Of a DNA stretch of 13,197 bases, positions 6,747-13,197 are shown piece by piece. Position 1 is the first letter of the stretch, and the number at the start of each line of letters is the position of its first letter. The stretch is from contig URGA01000054.1 of the NCBI GenBank assembly GCA_900547275.1, positions 1-13,197 on the forward strand, read 5' to 3'. The notes beneath the pieces were generated by a model that saw only the letters and a program-made list of their open reading frames with translations, did not search any database and was not told the origin of the DNA. Position numbers and translations under genes: made by a program. The stretch comes from an uncultured Oscillospiraceae bacterium. GTDB lineage: Bacteria > Bacillota > Clostridia > Oscillospirales > Acutalibacteraceae.

Positions 6747-8801
6747 ATGAAAACATATAGTGCAGACAAAATCAGAAACGTTGCTCTCGCAGGTCACGCC
6801 TCAAAGGGCAAGACAACATTGCTTGAGGCAATGCTCCACATCGCCGGTGCAACGGAACGCGCAGGCAAAGTTGCTGACGGCAATACGGTTTCTGATTTTG
6901 ACGCAGAGGAAAAGAAAAGGCATATCAGTATTTCCAGCGCCGTAGCGTCTGTGGAATATAGAGATACAAAGCTTAATTTTATCGATACCCCGGGTCTTTT
7001 TGATTTTGAGCAGGGCTCCCACGAAGGACTGAGAGCCGCTGAAACTGCCGTAATCGTTGTTTCTGCAAGAAGCGGTCTTGCCGTAGGCGCGGAAAAGGCG
7101 TTTAAGAATGCCGGCTCCCGCCGCATGGCGCGTATTCTTGTTACTACAAAGATGGACGACGAACGCGCCGATTTTTACAAAGCGTTTAACGGTATTGTTG
7201 CAAAGTTCGGCACCCAGGCGTGCCCCATCGTTGTTCCCGTTATTTCCGGCGGAAAAGTTGCGGGTTATTACAACATGATTGACGGCAATACATATTCTTA
7301 CGAAAACGGCAAAAAAACTCAGTGCAGTGCGTCCCACGACGACGAGGCCAGATTTGAGGCTATTAAAGCGGTATTCGCCGAGGCAGTTGCTTCAACCGAC
7401 GAAGAGCTGATGGAAAAGTATTTTGAAGGTGAAGAACTTACCGCTGAAGAAAAGATAAAGGGACTGAAACTCGGAATTGCCGACGGTTCCATCATTCCCG
7501 TTTTTGCTCTCAGCGGTCTTGCGGAAACTGCCTGTGATATGCTTCTTGATTTTATTGCGGATGTTTGTCCCGCTCCGAAAGAAGAATATGCGGCAGACGC
7601 GGCAGGCGAACCTGTTGAACTTGCGGTTGACCCCAACGGTCCTCTTGCGGCAGTTTGCTTCAAGACGGTTGCCGATCCGTTTATCGGAAAACTTTCTTTC
7701 TTCAAAGTAGTTAGAGGAAAGATTACGCCGTCCACTACAGCGTATAATCCGCGTACAGGCAAAGATGAGCGCATGGGCAAACTTGTAAGCATGTTTGGCT
7801 CCAAGCAGAACGACGTCAGCGAAATCCCTGCAGGTGATATCGGCGCCGTTACTAAACTCAGCGGTTTTGCAACCGGCGACACTATGTGCGATGCTTCAAA
7901 TGTTGTAACTCTTGACGGAGTTAATATTCCTAACGCTACTTATTCAATGGCAATTGAAGTTGCCAAGAAGGGCGAGGAAGAAAAAGTCGCTTCCGGTCTC
8001 GGAAGACTTTGCGAAGAAGATCCTTCACTTCACTTTGAGGTTAACAATGAGACGCACCAGCAGATTTTAAGCGGTCTCGGCGAACAGCATCTCGACGTTG
8101 CAATGTCTCGCCTTAAATCAAAGTTCGGCGTTGAAGCTTCTCTTTCTCAGCCAAAAGTTGCTTACAGAGAAACTATTACAATGAAAGTAACTGCCCAGGG
8201 TAGACATAAAAAACAGTCAGGCGGTCACGGCCAGTTCGGTGATGTATTTATCGAGTTTGAGCCTTATGATACAGAAGACCTCGTGTTCGACGAAAGAGTA
8301 GTCGGCGGCGCCGTTCCGAAGAACTTCTTCCCGGCGGTTGAAAAGGGTCTCAGAGAAAGTATGCAGAAGGGCGTACTTGCGGGTTATCCGATGGTTGGAG
8401 TTAAGGCGACTTTGTTTGACGGCTCATACCATCCTGTTGACTCAAGCGAAATGAGCTTTAAAATGGCTGCAAACCTGGCTTATAAGGAAGGTATTCCGAA
8501 GGCTATGCCCGTATTGCTGGAGCCGATTATGACGCTTAACGCTGTTGTAAACGACGAGGCGATGGGCGACATTATCGGCGATATCAATAAGAGAAGAGGC
8601 CGAGTGCTTGGAATGACGCCTACCGGCGACGGCAATCAGGAGATTATTGCCGAAGTGCCGCAGTCTGAAATGGCTACATTCTCGACTTCAATGCGCCAGA
8701 TTACCCAGGGCAGAGGTTCATTCACAATGGAATTTGCAAGATATGACCGTTGCCCCGAGCATATCGCTCAGAAGATAAAAGCCGAAGCAAGCAATTTATA
8801 A
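6747..8801 (+). CDS. EF-G-like translational GTPase (EF-G paralogue)
   Basis: The 684-residue protein has the full five-domain EF-G plan: G domain (about 8-275), domain II (298-385, GPLAAVCFKTVADPFIGKLSFFKVVRG), domain III (395-470, GLGEQHLDVAMSRLKSKFGVE), domain IV (471-600, QGRHKKQSGGHGQFGDV and SYHPVDSSEMSFKMAA) and domain V (601-675). The G motifs differ from canonical EF-G. The P-loop GHASKGKT (16-23) is intact. Switch I reads RHISI (58-62) where EF-G has RGITI. G3 reads DTPGL (80-84), so the catalytic His of DTPGH is Leu. G4 reads TKMD (134-137) instead of NKMD. It belongs with the 'elongation factor G-like' paralogues of unknown role rather than with fusA, which normally sits in the str operon with rpsL, rpsG and tuf. 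It probably binds ribosomes and nucleotide with reduced or no GTP hydrolysis (inference). It is a single-gene unit with its own promoter and terminator. Confidence 0.92.
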   Translation: MKTYSADKIRNVALAGHASKGKTTLLEAMLHIAGATERAGKVADGNTVSDFDAEEKKRHISISSAVASVEYRDTKLNFIDTPGLFDFEQGSHEGLRAAETAVIVVSARSGLAVGAEKAFKNAGSRRMARILVTTKMDDERADFYKAFNGIVAKFGTQACPIVVPVISGGKVAGYYNMIDGNTYSYENGKKTQCSASHDDEARFEAIKAVFAEAVASTDEELMEKYFEGEELTAEEKIKGLKLGIADGSIIPVFALSGLAETACDMLLDFIADVCPAPKEEYAADAAGEPVELAVDPNGPLAAVCFKTVADPFIGKLSFFKVVRGKITPSTTAYNPRTGKDERMGKLVSMFGSKQNDVSEIPAGDIGAVTKLSGFATGDTMCDASNVVTLDGVNIPNATYSMAIEVAKKGEEEKVASGLGRLCEEDPSLHFEVNNETHQQILSGLGEQHLDVAMSRLKSKFGVEASLSQPKVAYRETITMKVTAQGRHKKQSGGHGQFGDVFIEFEPYDTEDLVFDERVVGGAVPKNFFPAVEKGLRESMQKGVLAGYPMVGVKATLFDGSYHPVDSSEMSFKMAANLAYKEGIPKAMPVLLEPIMTLNAVVNDEAMGDIIGDINKRRGRVLGMTPTGDGNQEIIAEVPQSEMATFSTSMRQITQGRGSFTMEFARYDRCPEHIAQKIKAEASNL

Positions 8802-8811
8802 GTAACTACAA

Positions 8812-8844
8812 CGGCTCTCCGTTAATGCGGAGAGCCGATTTTTT
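8812..8844 (+). terminator. Rho-independent terminator after the EF-G-like gene
   Basis: A perfect 10-bp stem, CGGCTCTCCG (8812-8821) and CGGAGAGCCG (8828-8837), with loop TTAATG is followed by ATTTTTT. It begins ten bases after the stop codon. Confidence 0.95.
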
Positions 8845-8869
8845 ATGTTTTTTTGAATAAAAACAAGAC

Positions 8870-8918
8870 TGCCTCCGATTATAATATTGAATGATTTTAC
8901 CTTTCTTTTTCGGAGGCA
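8870..8918 (+). promoter_or_regulatory. Inverted repeat enclosing a -10 box and the ribosome binding site of the symporter gene
   Basis: TGCCTCCGA (8870-8878) and TCGGAGGCA (8910-8918) are perfect 9-base inverted repeats 31 bases apart. The right arm contains GGAGG, the ribosome binding site of the gene starting at 8924. Between the arms is TATAAT (8880-8885), a consensus -10 with no good -35 at 17 bases (TTGAAT at 8853-8858 is 21 bases away). RNA reading in from upstream could fold and hide the ribosome binding site; RNA started at the internal -10 (near 8892) would lack the left arm. It could also be a paired DNA operator with centres 40 bp apart. Confidence 0.5.
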
Positions 8919-8923
8919 AAAAA

Positions 8924-10333
8924 ATGAAAATAATCTGTAATAAAGAATTGCTGAAAAAGGGCGCGGCGTATTCGCTTTGCGGCTTCGGCCAAAATGTTAT
9001 CAGCGGTCTTGTTACAGGTTATATTATGGTGTTTTTCACCGACGCTCTCGGTATTTCTGCGTTTACGGCAGGTATTGTTATGTTCGGCGCAAGGATTATT
9101 GATATATTTTCAGACCCGCTTCTGGGCAAGATGATAGATAAAACAGCTTTAAAATACGGTTCACTGCGCGGTTATCTGCTTTTTGTTCCTTGGCTGTCAG
9201 GTCTGATTACTGTTGCCTGTTTTTATTCTCCCGATATTTCTGTAAAAGGCAGAACTGTTTATGCCGCCGCTGCATTTGTTCTCTGGGGCATTATTTATAC
9301 TCTTGTTGACGTTCCGTACTGGGGAATACCGAATTCTCTTACTTCTAATTCGCAAGAGAGAGACGGCCTCTTGACTGCGGGTAGAATGTTTTCAGTTGCA
9401 GGAAGCGGATTGCTGACGATAGCGGTGCCGCTGATAACCGGGGCAGTAACAAGGTCTGTTCAGAGTGCAATGCCTCAAGAAGCACTTTCAACAGAAGTTT
9501 ACAGCTCATCCCTCCAAAGCGCGCTGAGGAGCGCGTTTTTTAATATTGCCGTTGTTTGCTCTGCCGTTGGAGCACCTCTTGCTTCTTTGGGCGCGTTCTT
9601 CCTGTGTAAAAACAGTTTTAGTAAAACCGACAGTCAAAGACATGCAAGCATGTCATTGTTTCGTAACAAGAGATTACTTGTTCTGGCTTTATCTTTTGTG
9701 CTGGGTTCACTGCAGGGTGTTTACGGATTTATGTATCCCTATCTTTCAAAATATACCCTTGCGGAATATACAGGTTCTACTGATTCCTGGGCTTCTGTTA
9801 TGAGCGTCCTGACAGTGCCGCTGGGAATTTTAGGTTCAGTTTTGCTTCCGTATCTTTGCAAAAAAATCAGCAGAAATAGGTTGTATTTATTCTGCCAGTG
9901 TTTTAGCGGGGCAGTCTTGATTTTAATGTTTTTTATCGGCTGCGGTTCTATGACGGCAGTTGCCGCCCAGGGCGTAGGACTTTTTATACTGGGTTTTCCG
10001 TCAGGAGTGCGCAATGTGCTGACATATTCAATGATAGGGGAAGCCGTGCAGTCTTTTCACAGCGAAACAGGGATAAGAAGCGAAGGCGTTTCTTTCGCAG
10101 TCCAGACGTTTGTTGCGAAATTTTCAATGGCACTTTGCCAGCTTGCCGTGGGGCTCTGCCTTGGATTTTCGTCGTATTCTCCAAATGCTTATTTTCCTGC
10201 TTCCGAAGTCAAGAGTTCGCTTTTCTTTTTGGCTTCTCTCGGCGCAGGTGTCAGCAGTTTGCTTTCTGCTGTTCCCGTATTTTTTTATAATTTAAGAAGG
10301 AATAATAATCAGACAGACGTCACGGCAGATTAA
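8924..10333 (+). CDS. GPH-family (MelB-like) sugar:cation symporter
   Basis: The 469-residue polytopic membrane protein of the major facilitator superfamily has about 12 hydrophobic helices. The N-terminal half carries the signature of the glycoside-pentoside-hexuronide:cation symporters: GFGQNVISGLVTGYIMVFFTDALGIS (20-45), ARIIDIFSDPLLGKMID (56-72) and YGSLRGYLLF. Asp60 and Asp64 match the two acidic residues (D55, D59) that bind sodium in MelB, so cation coupling is likely. A later segment, IIYTLVDVPYWGIPNSLTSNSQERD, matches the MelB-type YTxxxxPYWAL block. The sugar cannot be told from sequence. An upstream in-frame ATG at 8891 would add 11 residues, but GGAGG at 8912-8916 sits 7 bases before ATG 8924, which fixes the start there. 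No sugar hydrolase is adjacent. I saw no clear terminator after it before the next promoter at 10348. Confidence 0.88.
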   Translation: MKIICNKELLKKGAAYSLCGFGQNVISGLVTGYIMVFFTDALGISAFTAGIVMFGARIIDIFSDPLLGKMIDKTALKYGSLRGYLLFVPWLSGLITVACFYSPDISVKGRTVYAAAAFVLWGIIYTLVDVPYWGIPNSLTSNSQERDGLLTAGRMFSVAGSGLLTIAVPLITGAVTRSVQSAMPQEALSTEVYSSSLQSALRSAFFNIAVVCSAVGAPLASLGAFFLCKNSFSKTDSQRHASMSLFRNKRLLVLALSFVLGSLQGVYGFMYPYLSKYTLAEYTGSTDSWASVMSVLTVPLGILGSVLLPYLCKKISRNRLYLFCQCFSGAVLILMFFIGCGSMTAVAAQGVGLFILGFPSGVRNVLTYSMIGEAVQSFHSETGIRSEGVSFAVQTFVAKFSMALCQLAVGLCLGFSSYSPNAYFPASEVKSSLFFLASLGAGVSSLLSAVPVFFYNLRRNNNQTDVTAD

Positions 10334-10347
10334 TTCTTATTAAATTA

Positions 10348-10377
10348 TTGACAATTGCCTCCTTATAAGGATATTAT
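10348..10377 (+). promoter_or_regulatory. Sigma-A promoter with a 12-bp palindrome in its spacer (DUF308 gene)
   Basis: TTGACA (10348-10353) and TATTAT (10372-10377) are 18 bases apart. The perfect palindrome TCCTTATAAGGA (10360-10371) fills the spacer up to the -10, a position where a bound repressor would block RNA polymerase. The predicted start is near 10384. AGAGGTGA (about 10395-10402) precedes ATG 10407. Confidence 0.65.
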
Positions 10378-10406
10378 GGTAATATAAACAAACAAGAGGT
10401 GATATT

Positions 10407-11009
10407 ATGAAATCGTTTTTACAGCAGTGGCGTAATTTTTCTGTTGCTACTATTGCCGCTTCGGCTTTGCTTGGACTTATTCTCCTTGTTTTCCCGGAAG
10501 CGAGTATAAAGTATATCAGCATAGCTTTCGGCGCAGTTCTTATTCTTATCGGCGTTTGGGGCGTTATCCAGTACTTTGCCAAGAAATCAGGAACCCTTGT
10601 AATGATAATGGGCGTTATTGTGCTTGTCTGCGGAATTATTGTCTGCGTTAAGTACAGAACGATTATTTCCATTGTAGAACTGCTTTTCGGAATATTTCTT
10701 TTGTGCAGCGGTATTGTCAATTTCATTTCTTCGCTTCAGTCATCGGTGCGCAAGACTTCGTCCTGGTGGGTAACTCTTATCCTTTCCGTTGTTTCAATGG
10801 CGTTCGGTATAATATCTGTAATCAGACCATTTGCCGTTTCAACAACGCTTGTTCGTTTTATTGGAGCAGGCTTACTTGTTTACGCTGTTCTTGACCTTAT
10901 TTCATATATTAGATTTAAGAAGATAAGCCGAGCCGTAGAGGATGCTGTAAACAGAAATAGTGAAATAATAGACGAAAATGCTCGAATTGTTGATGATAAA
11001 GAAAACTGA
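10407..11009 (+). CDS. DUF308 / HdeD-like six-helix membrane protein
   Basis: The 200-residue protein has six predicted membrane helices (about 11-29, 35-57, 62-81, 86-109, 120-139 and 147-167) and a charged C-terminal tail (170-200) with many Lys, Arg, Glu and Asp residues, probably cytoplasmic. The three repeated two-helix units with short Gly-rich turns, such as SIAFGAVLILIGVWGVIQYF and ELLFGIFLLCSGIVNFISS, are typical of DUF308 proteins. E. coli HdeD, a member, is linked to acid resistance at high cell density; the biochemical role is not known, so only the family call is made here. It has its own promoter upstream and the marR gene downstream under a separate promoter, with no strong terminator between them. 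Confidence 0.8.
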   Translation: MKSFLQQWRNFSVATIAASALLGLILLVFPEASIKYISIAFGAVLILIGVWGVIQYFAKKSGTLVMIMGVIVLVCGIIVCVKYRTIISIVELLFGIFLLCSGIVNFISSLQSSVRKTSSWWVTLILSVVSMAFGIISVIRPFAVSTTLVRFIGAGLLVYAVLDLISYIRFKKISRAVEDAVNRNSEIIDENARIVDDKEN

Positions 11010-11042
11010 AGAAATGCAAACATTTTATGTGCCCCTTTTTGC

Positions 11043-11080
11043 TTGACAAATTTGTAATTTTCAACTATATTACATATGTA
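11043..11080 (+). promoter_or_regulatory. Strong sigma-A promoter with two palindromes, marR
   Basis: TTGACA (11043-11048) and TATATT (11066-11071) are 17 bases apart. ACAAATTTGT (11046-11055) overlaps the -35 and TACATATGTA (11071-11080) covers the expected transcript start near 11078. Both are perfect 10-bp palindromes with centres 25 bp apart. MarR proteins usually bind palindromes in their own promoters, so these are candidate operators. The region is AT-rich, so chance palindromes are possible. Confidence 0.65.
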
Positions 11081-11111
11081 GAGAAGAGAGTGAAGCGGAA
11101 AGGACTTCATT

Positions 11112-11558
11112 ATGAGCAAAGATTATTCAAAAATGGGCAAAAAGTTCGTAAAAGTCGGAGCAGCTGTTTCCAGCAAGCATGAAAAACTTGCTAAGGCTAC
11201 CGCGGCGGAGTTCGGTCTTACAGTTTGTGAAATGGACATTCTCATGTGCCTTTTCATGGGTCATAAGCCCCATACAGTAAGATACGTCAGCCACCAGACT
11301 CATTACTCTAAAGGCATGATCAGCCGCTGTGTTGAATCTCTCAACCAGGGTGGTTATGTTACTGTCGAAAGAGATACAATCGACCGCCGTGCCGTTCGTA
11401 TTTCTCTTACAGACAAAGCCCAGCCGGCTATCAAATCGTTTAACGAAAAGGCCAACGTTTTTGTAAACACTATTTACGAAGGTCTCAGCGACCATGACGT
11501 TGCGGAGCTTGACCGTATGCTTACAGTGATTTACAACAACACCGAAAAACTTCAGTAA
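11112..11558 (+). CDS. MarR-family transcriptional regulator
   Basis: The 148-residue protein has the length and order of a MarR winged-helix dimer. An N-terminal helix is followed by FGLTVCEMDILMCLFMG, then a recognition region HQTHYSKGMISRCVESLNQGGYVTVERD and the wing with the conserved D-R pattern (RDTIDRRAVRISLTDKA). C-terminal dimerisation helices follow (IKSFNEKANVFVNTIYEGLSDHDVAELDRMLTVIYNNTEKL). Such proteins typically repress their own gene and adjacent genes and release DNA on binding a small phenolic or other ligand; no ligand can be inferred here. AAAGGA (11098-11103) lies 8 bases before the ATG. Likely targets are its own promoter, the DUF308 gene upstream or the symporter downstream (inference). 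A terminator directly after it makes this a single-gene unit. Confidence 0.9.
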   Translation: MSKDYSKMGKKFVKVGAAVSSKHEKLAKATAAEFGLTVCEMDILMCLFMGHKPHTVRYVSHQTHYSKGMISRCVESLNQGGYVTVERDTIDRRAVRISLTDKAQPAIKSFNEKANVFVNTIYEGLSDHDVAELDRMLTVIYNNTEKLQ

Positions 11559-11564
11559 TAAAAG

Positions 11565-11587
11565 AGCCGCAGTAATGCGGCTTTTTT
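11565..11587 (+). terminator. Rho-independent terminator after marR
   Basis: AGCCGCA (11565-11571), loop GTAA and TGCGGCT (11576-11582) form a 7-bp stem running into TTTTTT. It begins six bases after the stop codon. Confidence 0.9.
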
Positions 11588-11654
11588 ATTTGTCCGTGCG
11601 GCTTATTTGGCTGTTCCGTATTCTGATTGCGGGGCAGTTTTCTTTATTTTATTG

Positions 11655-11683
11655 TTGCAATATCTAAGATTGAAGTCTATAAT
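11655..11683 (+). promoter_or_regulatory. Sigma-A promoter for the second GPH symporter
   Basis: TTGCAA (11655-11660) and TATAAT (11678-11683) are 17 bases apart. The predicted start near 11690 leaves a leader of only about 15 bases, essentially the ribosome binding site AAGGAGGG (about 11692-11699) and the start codon at 11705. Confidence 0.7.
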
Positions 11684-11704
11684 TATTTTATAAGGAGGGT
11701 GCTT

Positions 11705-13165
11705 ATGGGCCAGACGCTTACAAAAAGGAAAAAAGCAGGATACGCTTTCGGTATTTTCACCGAGTCTCTGCTTTACAATATGTTTTACACCTACTATCTG
11801 ACTTTTTTGAACGAGATAGTTGGGATTCAGCCGAAATATTCATCGATGATAATTTTCATCTCCATTGCGTGGGATGCTGTTACAGACCCGATGATAGGCA
11901 GTTATTCAGACCGCCCGGGCGTGGATAAACGAAAACTGATGAACAAAGCAATCGTTCCGATGGCGGCTTTCTTTATTCTGGCCTGGACTTCGTTGGGCCG
12001 TGATATGTTTGAAGCCCAGTGGGCAAAGATTCTCTTCTATGTAGTTGTTACTATGTGTATCTGGATCTTTTATACCATGTATACAATTCCGTATTATGCG
12101 GTAGTTGCCGAACTTACTGAGGATTACGACGAGCGCACCCAGATCCGCTCAAACGCTTCTCTTGTAAACGCCGGCGCAATAGGTCTCGGAAATATTCTTC
12201 CGGCTCTTGTTCCTACAGTTATGATATACGTGGGCAAAGACAATGCTTACGCTATTATTGCGGCGCTTATCAGCGTAATGGCAATTATCTGCGGATTTGT
12301 CTGCACCAAGTCGCTGAAGGGCGTTTACCACCCGAAACCGATGCCGGAAAACGGTGTTGTTGAAGGCGGCACGAAAGAGACCTTCAGGGCTTTCGGCCAG
12401 ATTTTGAAGATGAAACCTGCGGCTATCTTCCTTGTTTTTGTTTTCTTCTTCCTTGCCGGATCGTCAATGATACAGTCAAATCTTACATATATGGTTGTTG
12501 ACTGCATTGGTATGAATTACGACGACGGAATAGCGATAGTAATTCTTTCGCTTGTTGTTTCAATGGCGGTTGTTGTGCCGATTGTTGAAAAGACCGCAGA
12601 AAAGACGGACAGACGAACTGCCTGCATCATTTTCTTTGCAATTGCTATTGTCGGTGAGGTAATATGCAAGATTGTAGGCCTTGACGTTACAGTCGGAAAT
12701 TTAAGAATTATGACTGTAATTTGCCCTGTGCTTCTGGGTATAGGCGGCGGAACATTCTGGACACTGTTTTATTCAATGGGTTACGATTTGGTCGAACTTG
12801 ACGAGTTTAAAACAGGCAAAAGACGCGAGTCAATTATTACGGCTCTGCCCCAGCTTGTTCAGAAATTCGGTTCTGCTTTCGGTATCCTGATGGCAGGCCA
12901 GCTTCTTTCCGCATACGGCTATGATTCTTCGGCTGACGTTACTACAAGCGAAAAAACAGTAGTTCAGCTTGTTACTGACCCGAAGATTATCGACGGAATG
13001 GAGAATATTTCAACAATTATTCCCGCGGCGCTTATTGGTGTATCGCTTATCGCTCTTATTGTTTATCCGATGACGCGTAAGCGCGTTAACGCTCTTATGG
13101 AACAGCTTGGAAAAAAGAGAGCGGGCAAATCTTATACAACTGAAGGATTTGAAAAATTGCTGTAA
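11705..13165 (+). CDS. GPH-family (MelB-like) sugar:cation symporter
   Basis: The 486-residue polytopic membrane protein has about 12 helices. GPH-family marks are FGIFTESLLYNMFYTYYLTFL (15-35), AWDAVTDPMIGSYSDR (55-70) and FYTMYTIPYYAVVAELTEDYDERTQIR. Asp57 and Asp61 match the MelB cation-site residues, so a cation-coupled sugar or glycoside symporter is likely; the substrate is unknown. The start is set by AAGGAGGG a few bases before ATG 11705. The frame stays open further upstream to 11627, but that would put the promoter inside the gene. It shares the fold with the symporter at 8924 but has clearly different sequence, so it is not a recent duplicate. Its own promoter and the terminator before it separate it from marR. 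The 32 bases after its stop hold no gene; the final ACGGCTC could be the start of a terminator hairpin cut by the window. Confidence 0.9.
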   Translation: MGQTLTKRKKAGYAFGIFTESLLYNMFYTYYLTFLNEIVGIQPKYSSMIIFISIAWDAVTDPMIGSYSDRPGVDKRKLMNKAIVPMAAFFILAWTSLGRDMFEAQWAKILFYVVVTMCIWIFYTMYTIPYYAVVAELTEDYDERTQIRSNASLVNAGAIGLGNILPALVPTVMIYVGKDNAYAIIAALISVMAIICGFVCTKSLKGVYHPKPMPENGVVEGGTKETFRAFGQILKMKPAAIFLVFVFFFLAGSSMIQSNLTYMVVDCIGMNYDDGIAIVILSLVVSMAVVVPIVEKTAEKTDRRTACIIFFAIAIVGEVICKIVGLDVTVGNLRIMTVICPVLLGIGGGTFWTLFYSMGYDLVELDEFKTGKRRESIITALPQLVQKFGSAFGILMAGQLLSAYGYDSSADVTTSEKTVVQLVTDPKIIDGMENISTIIPAALIGVSLIALIVYPMTRKRVNALMEQLGKKRAGKSYTTEGFEKLL

Positions 13166-13197
13166 GCAGAATATTGAATATAAAAAATTAACGGCTC

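Noticed and set aside
6801..7882. Two long minus-strand open frames (178 and 187 residues) opposite the EF-G-like gene
   Set aside because: They mirror a well-conserved plus-strand gene, have low-complexity Ser/Ala-rich or basic translations and no promoter or ribosome binding site that I could see.
8891..8923. Upstream ATG for the first GPH symporter
   Set aside because: It would place the GGAGG ribosome binding site inside the gene, while ATG 8924 has ideal spacing to it.
11010..11042. Possible terminator after the DUF308 gene (ACAT/ATGT followed by CCCCTTTTT)
   Set aside because: The stem has only about four base pairs and the T run is short; too weak to call.
11627..11704. Upstream extension of the second GPH symporter
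   Set aside because: It would include the TTGCAA/TATAAT promoter and the AAGGAGGG site inside the coding region, and the extra residues do not resemble the family N-terminus.
1..13197. Search for a defence island, phage genes, CRISPR repeats, tRNAs or transposons
   Set aside because: No such features were seen; nearly all sequence is explained by recognised housekeeping, sporulation, transport and regulatory genes.

Overview
The window reads as part of a spore-forming Bacillota genome of class Clostridia. The evidence is a forespore sigma factor (sigG), strong AGGAGG-type ribosome binding sites, sigma-A promoters of the TTGACA/TATAAT type, and low-to-medium GC in everything except the first ~475 bases. 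A gut member of the Oscillospirales or a relative is a guess from protein flavour only. All genes lie on the + strand. No gap between genes reaches 300 bases. I see no rRNA, tRNA, CRISPR array, insertion sequence or prophage gene.

Layout. (1) 2-4162: the end of uvrB, then complete uvrA, the nucleotide excision repair damage-recognition pair, closed by a terminator at 4196-4239. The first ~475 bases of uvrB are much richer in GC than the rest of the gene and the window, so the gene looks like a mosaic. (2) 4271-5803: a promoter, a YdcF/DUF218 membrane protein, an unrecognised acidic 191-residue protein and a terminator, forming a two-gene operon. (3) 5756-6610: a single sigG with a sigma-G-like promoter that sits inside the preceding terminator. 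(4) 6681-8844: its own sigma-A promoter, an EF-G-like translational GTPase with altered GTPase motifs, and a perfect terminator hairpin. (5) 8870-10333: a GPH-family (MelB-like) sugar:cation symporter preceded by an inverted repeat that includes its ribosome binding site. (6) 10348-11009: a DUF308/HdeD-like six-helix membrane protein whose promoter carries a 12-bp palindrome. (7) 11043-11587: a MarR-family regulator with a near-consensus promoter, two 10-bp palindromes and a terminator. (8) 11655-13165: a second GPH-family symporter with its own promoter.

How the parts relate. UvrB and UvrA act together. The YdcF-like protein and its small partner are probably co-transcribed. The rest is mostly single-gene transcription units, each with its own promoter. 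The MarR regulator lies between a membrane protein and a transporter and may regulate itself or a neighbour; this is inference. I do not see a convincing new multi-gene system. The best leads are the uvrB compositional break, the EF-G paralogue with a degenerate GTPase centre, the inverted repeat at the first symporter, the sigG promoter embedded in a terminator loop, and the unrecognised cysteine-rich protein.
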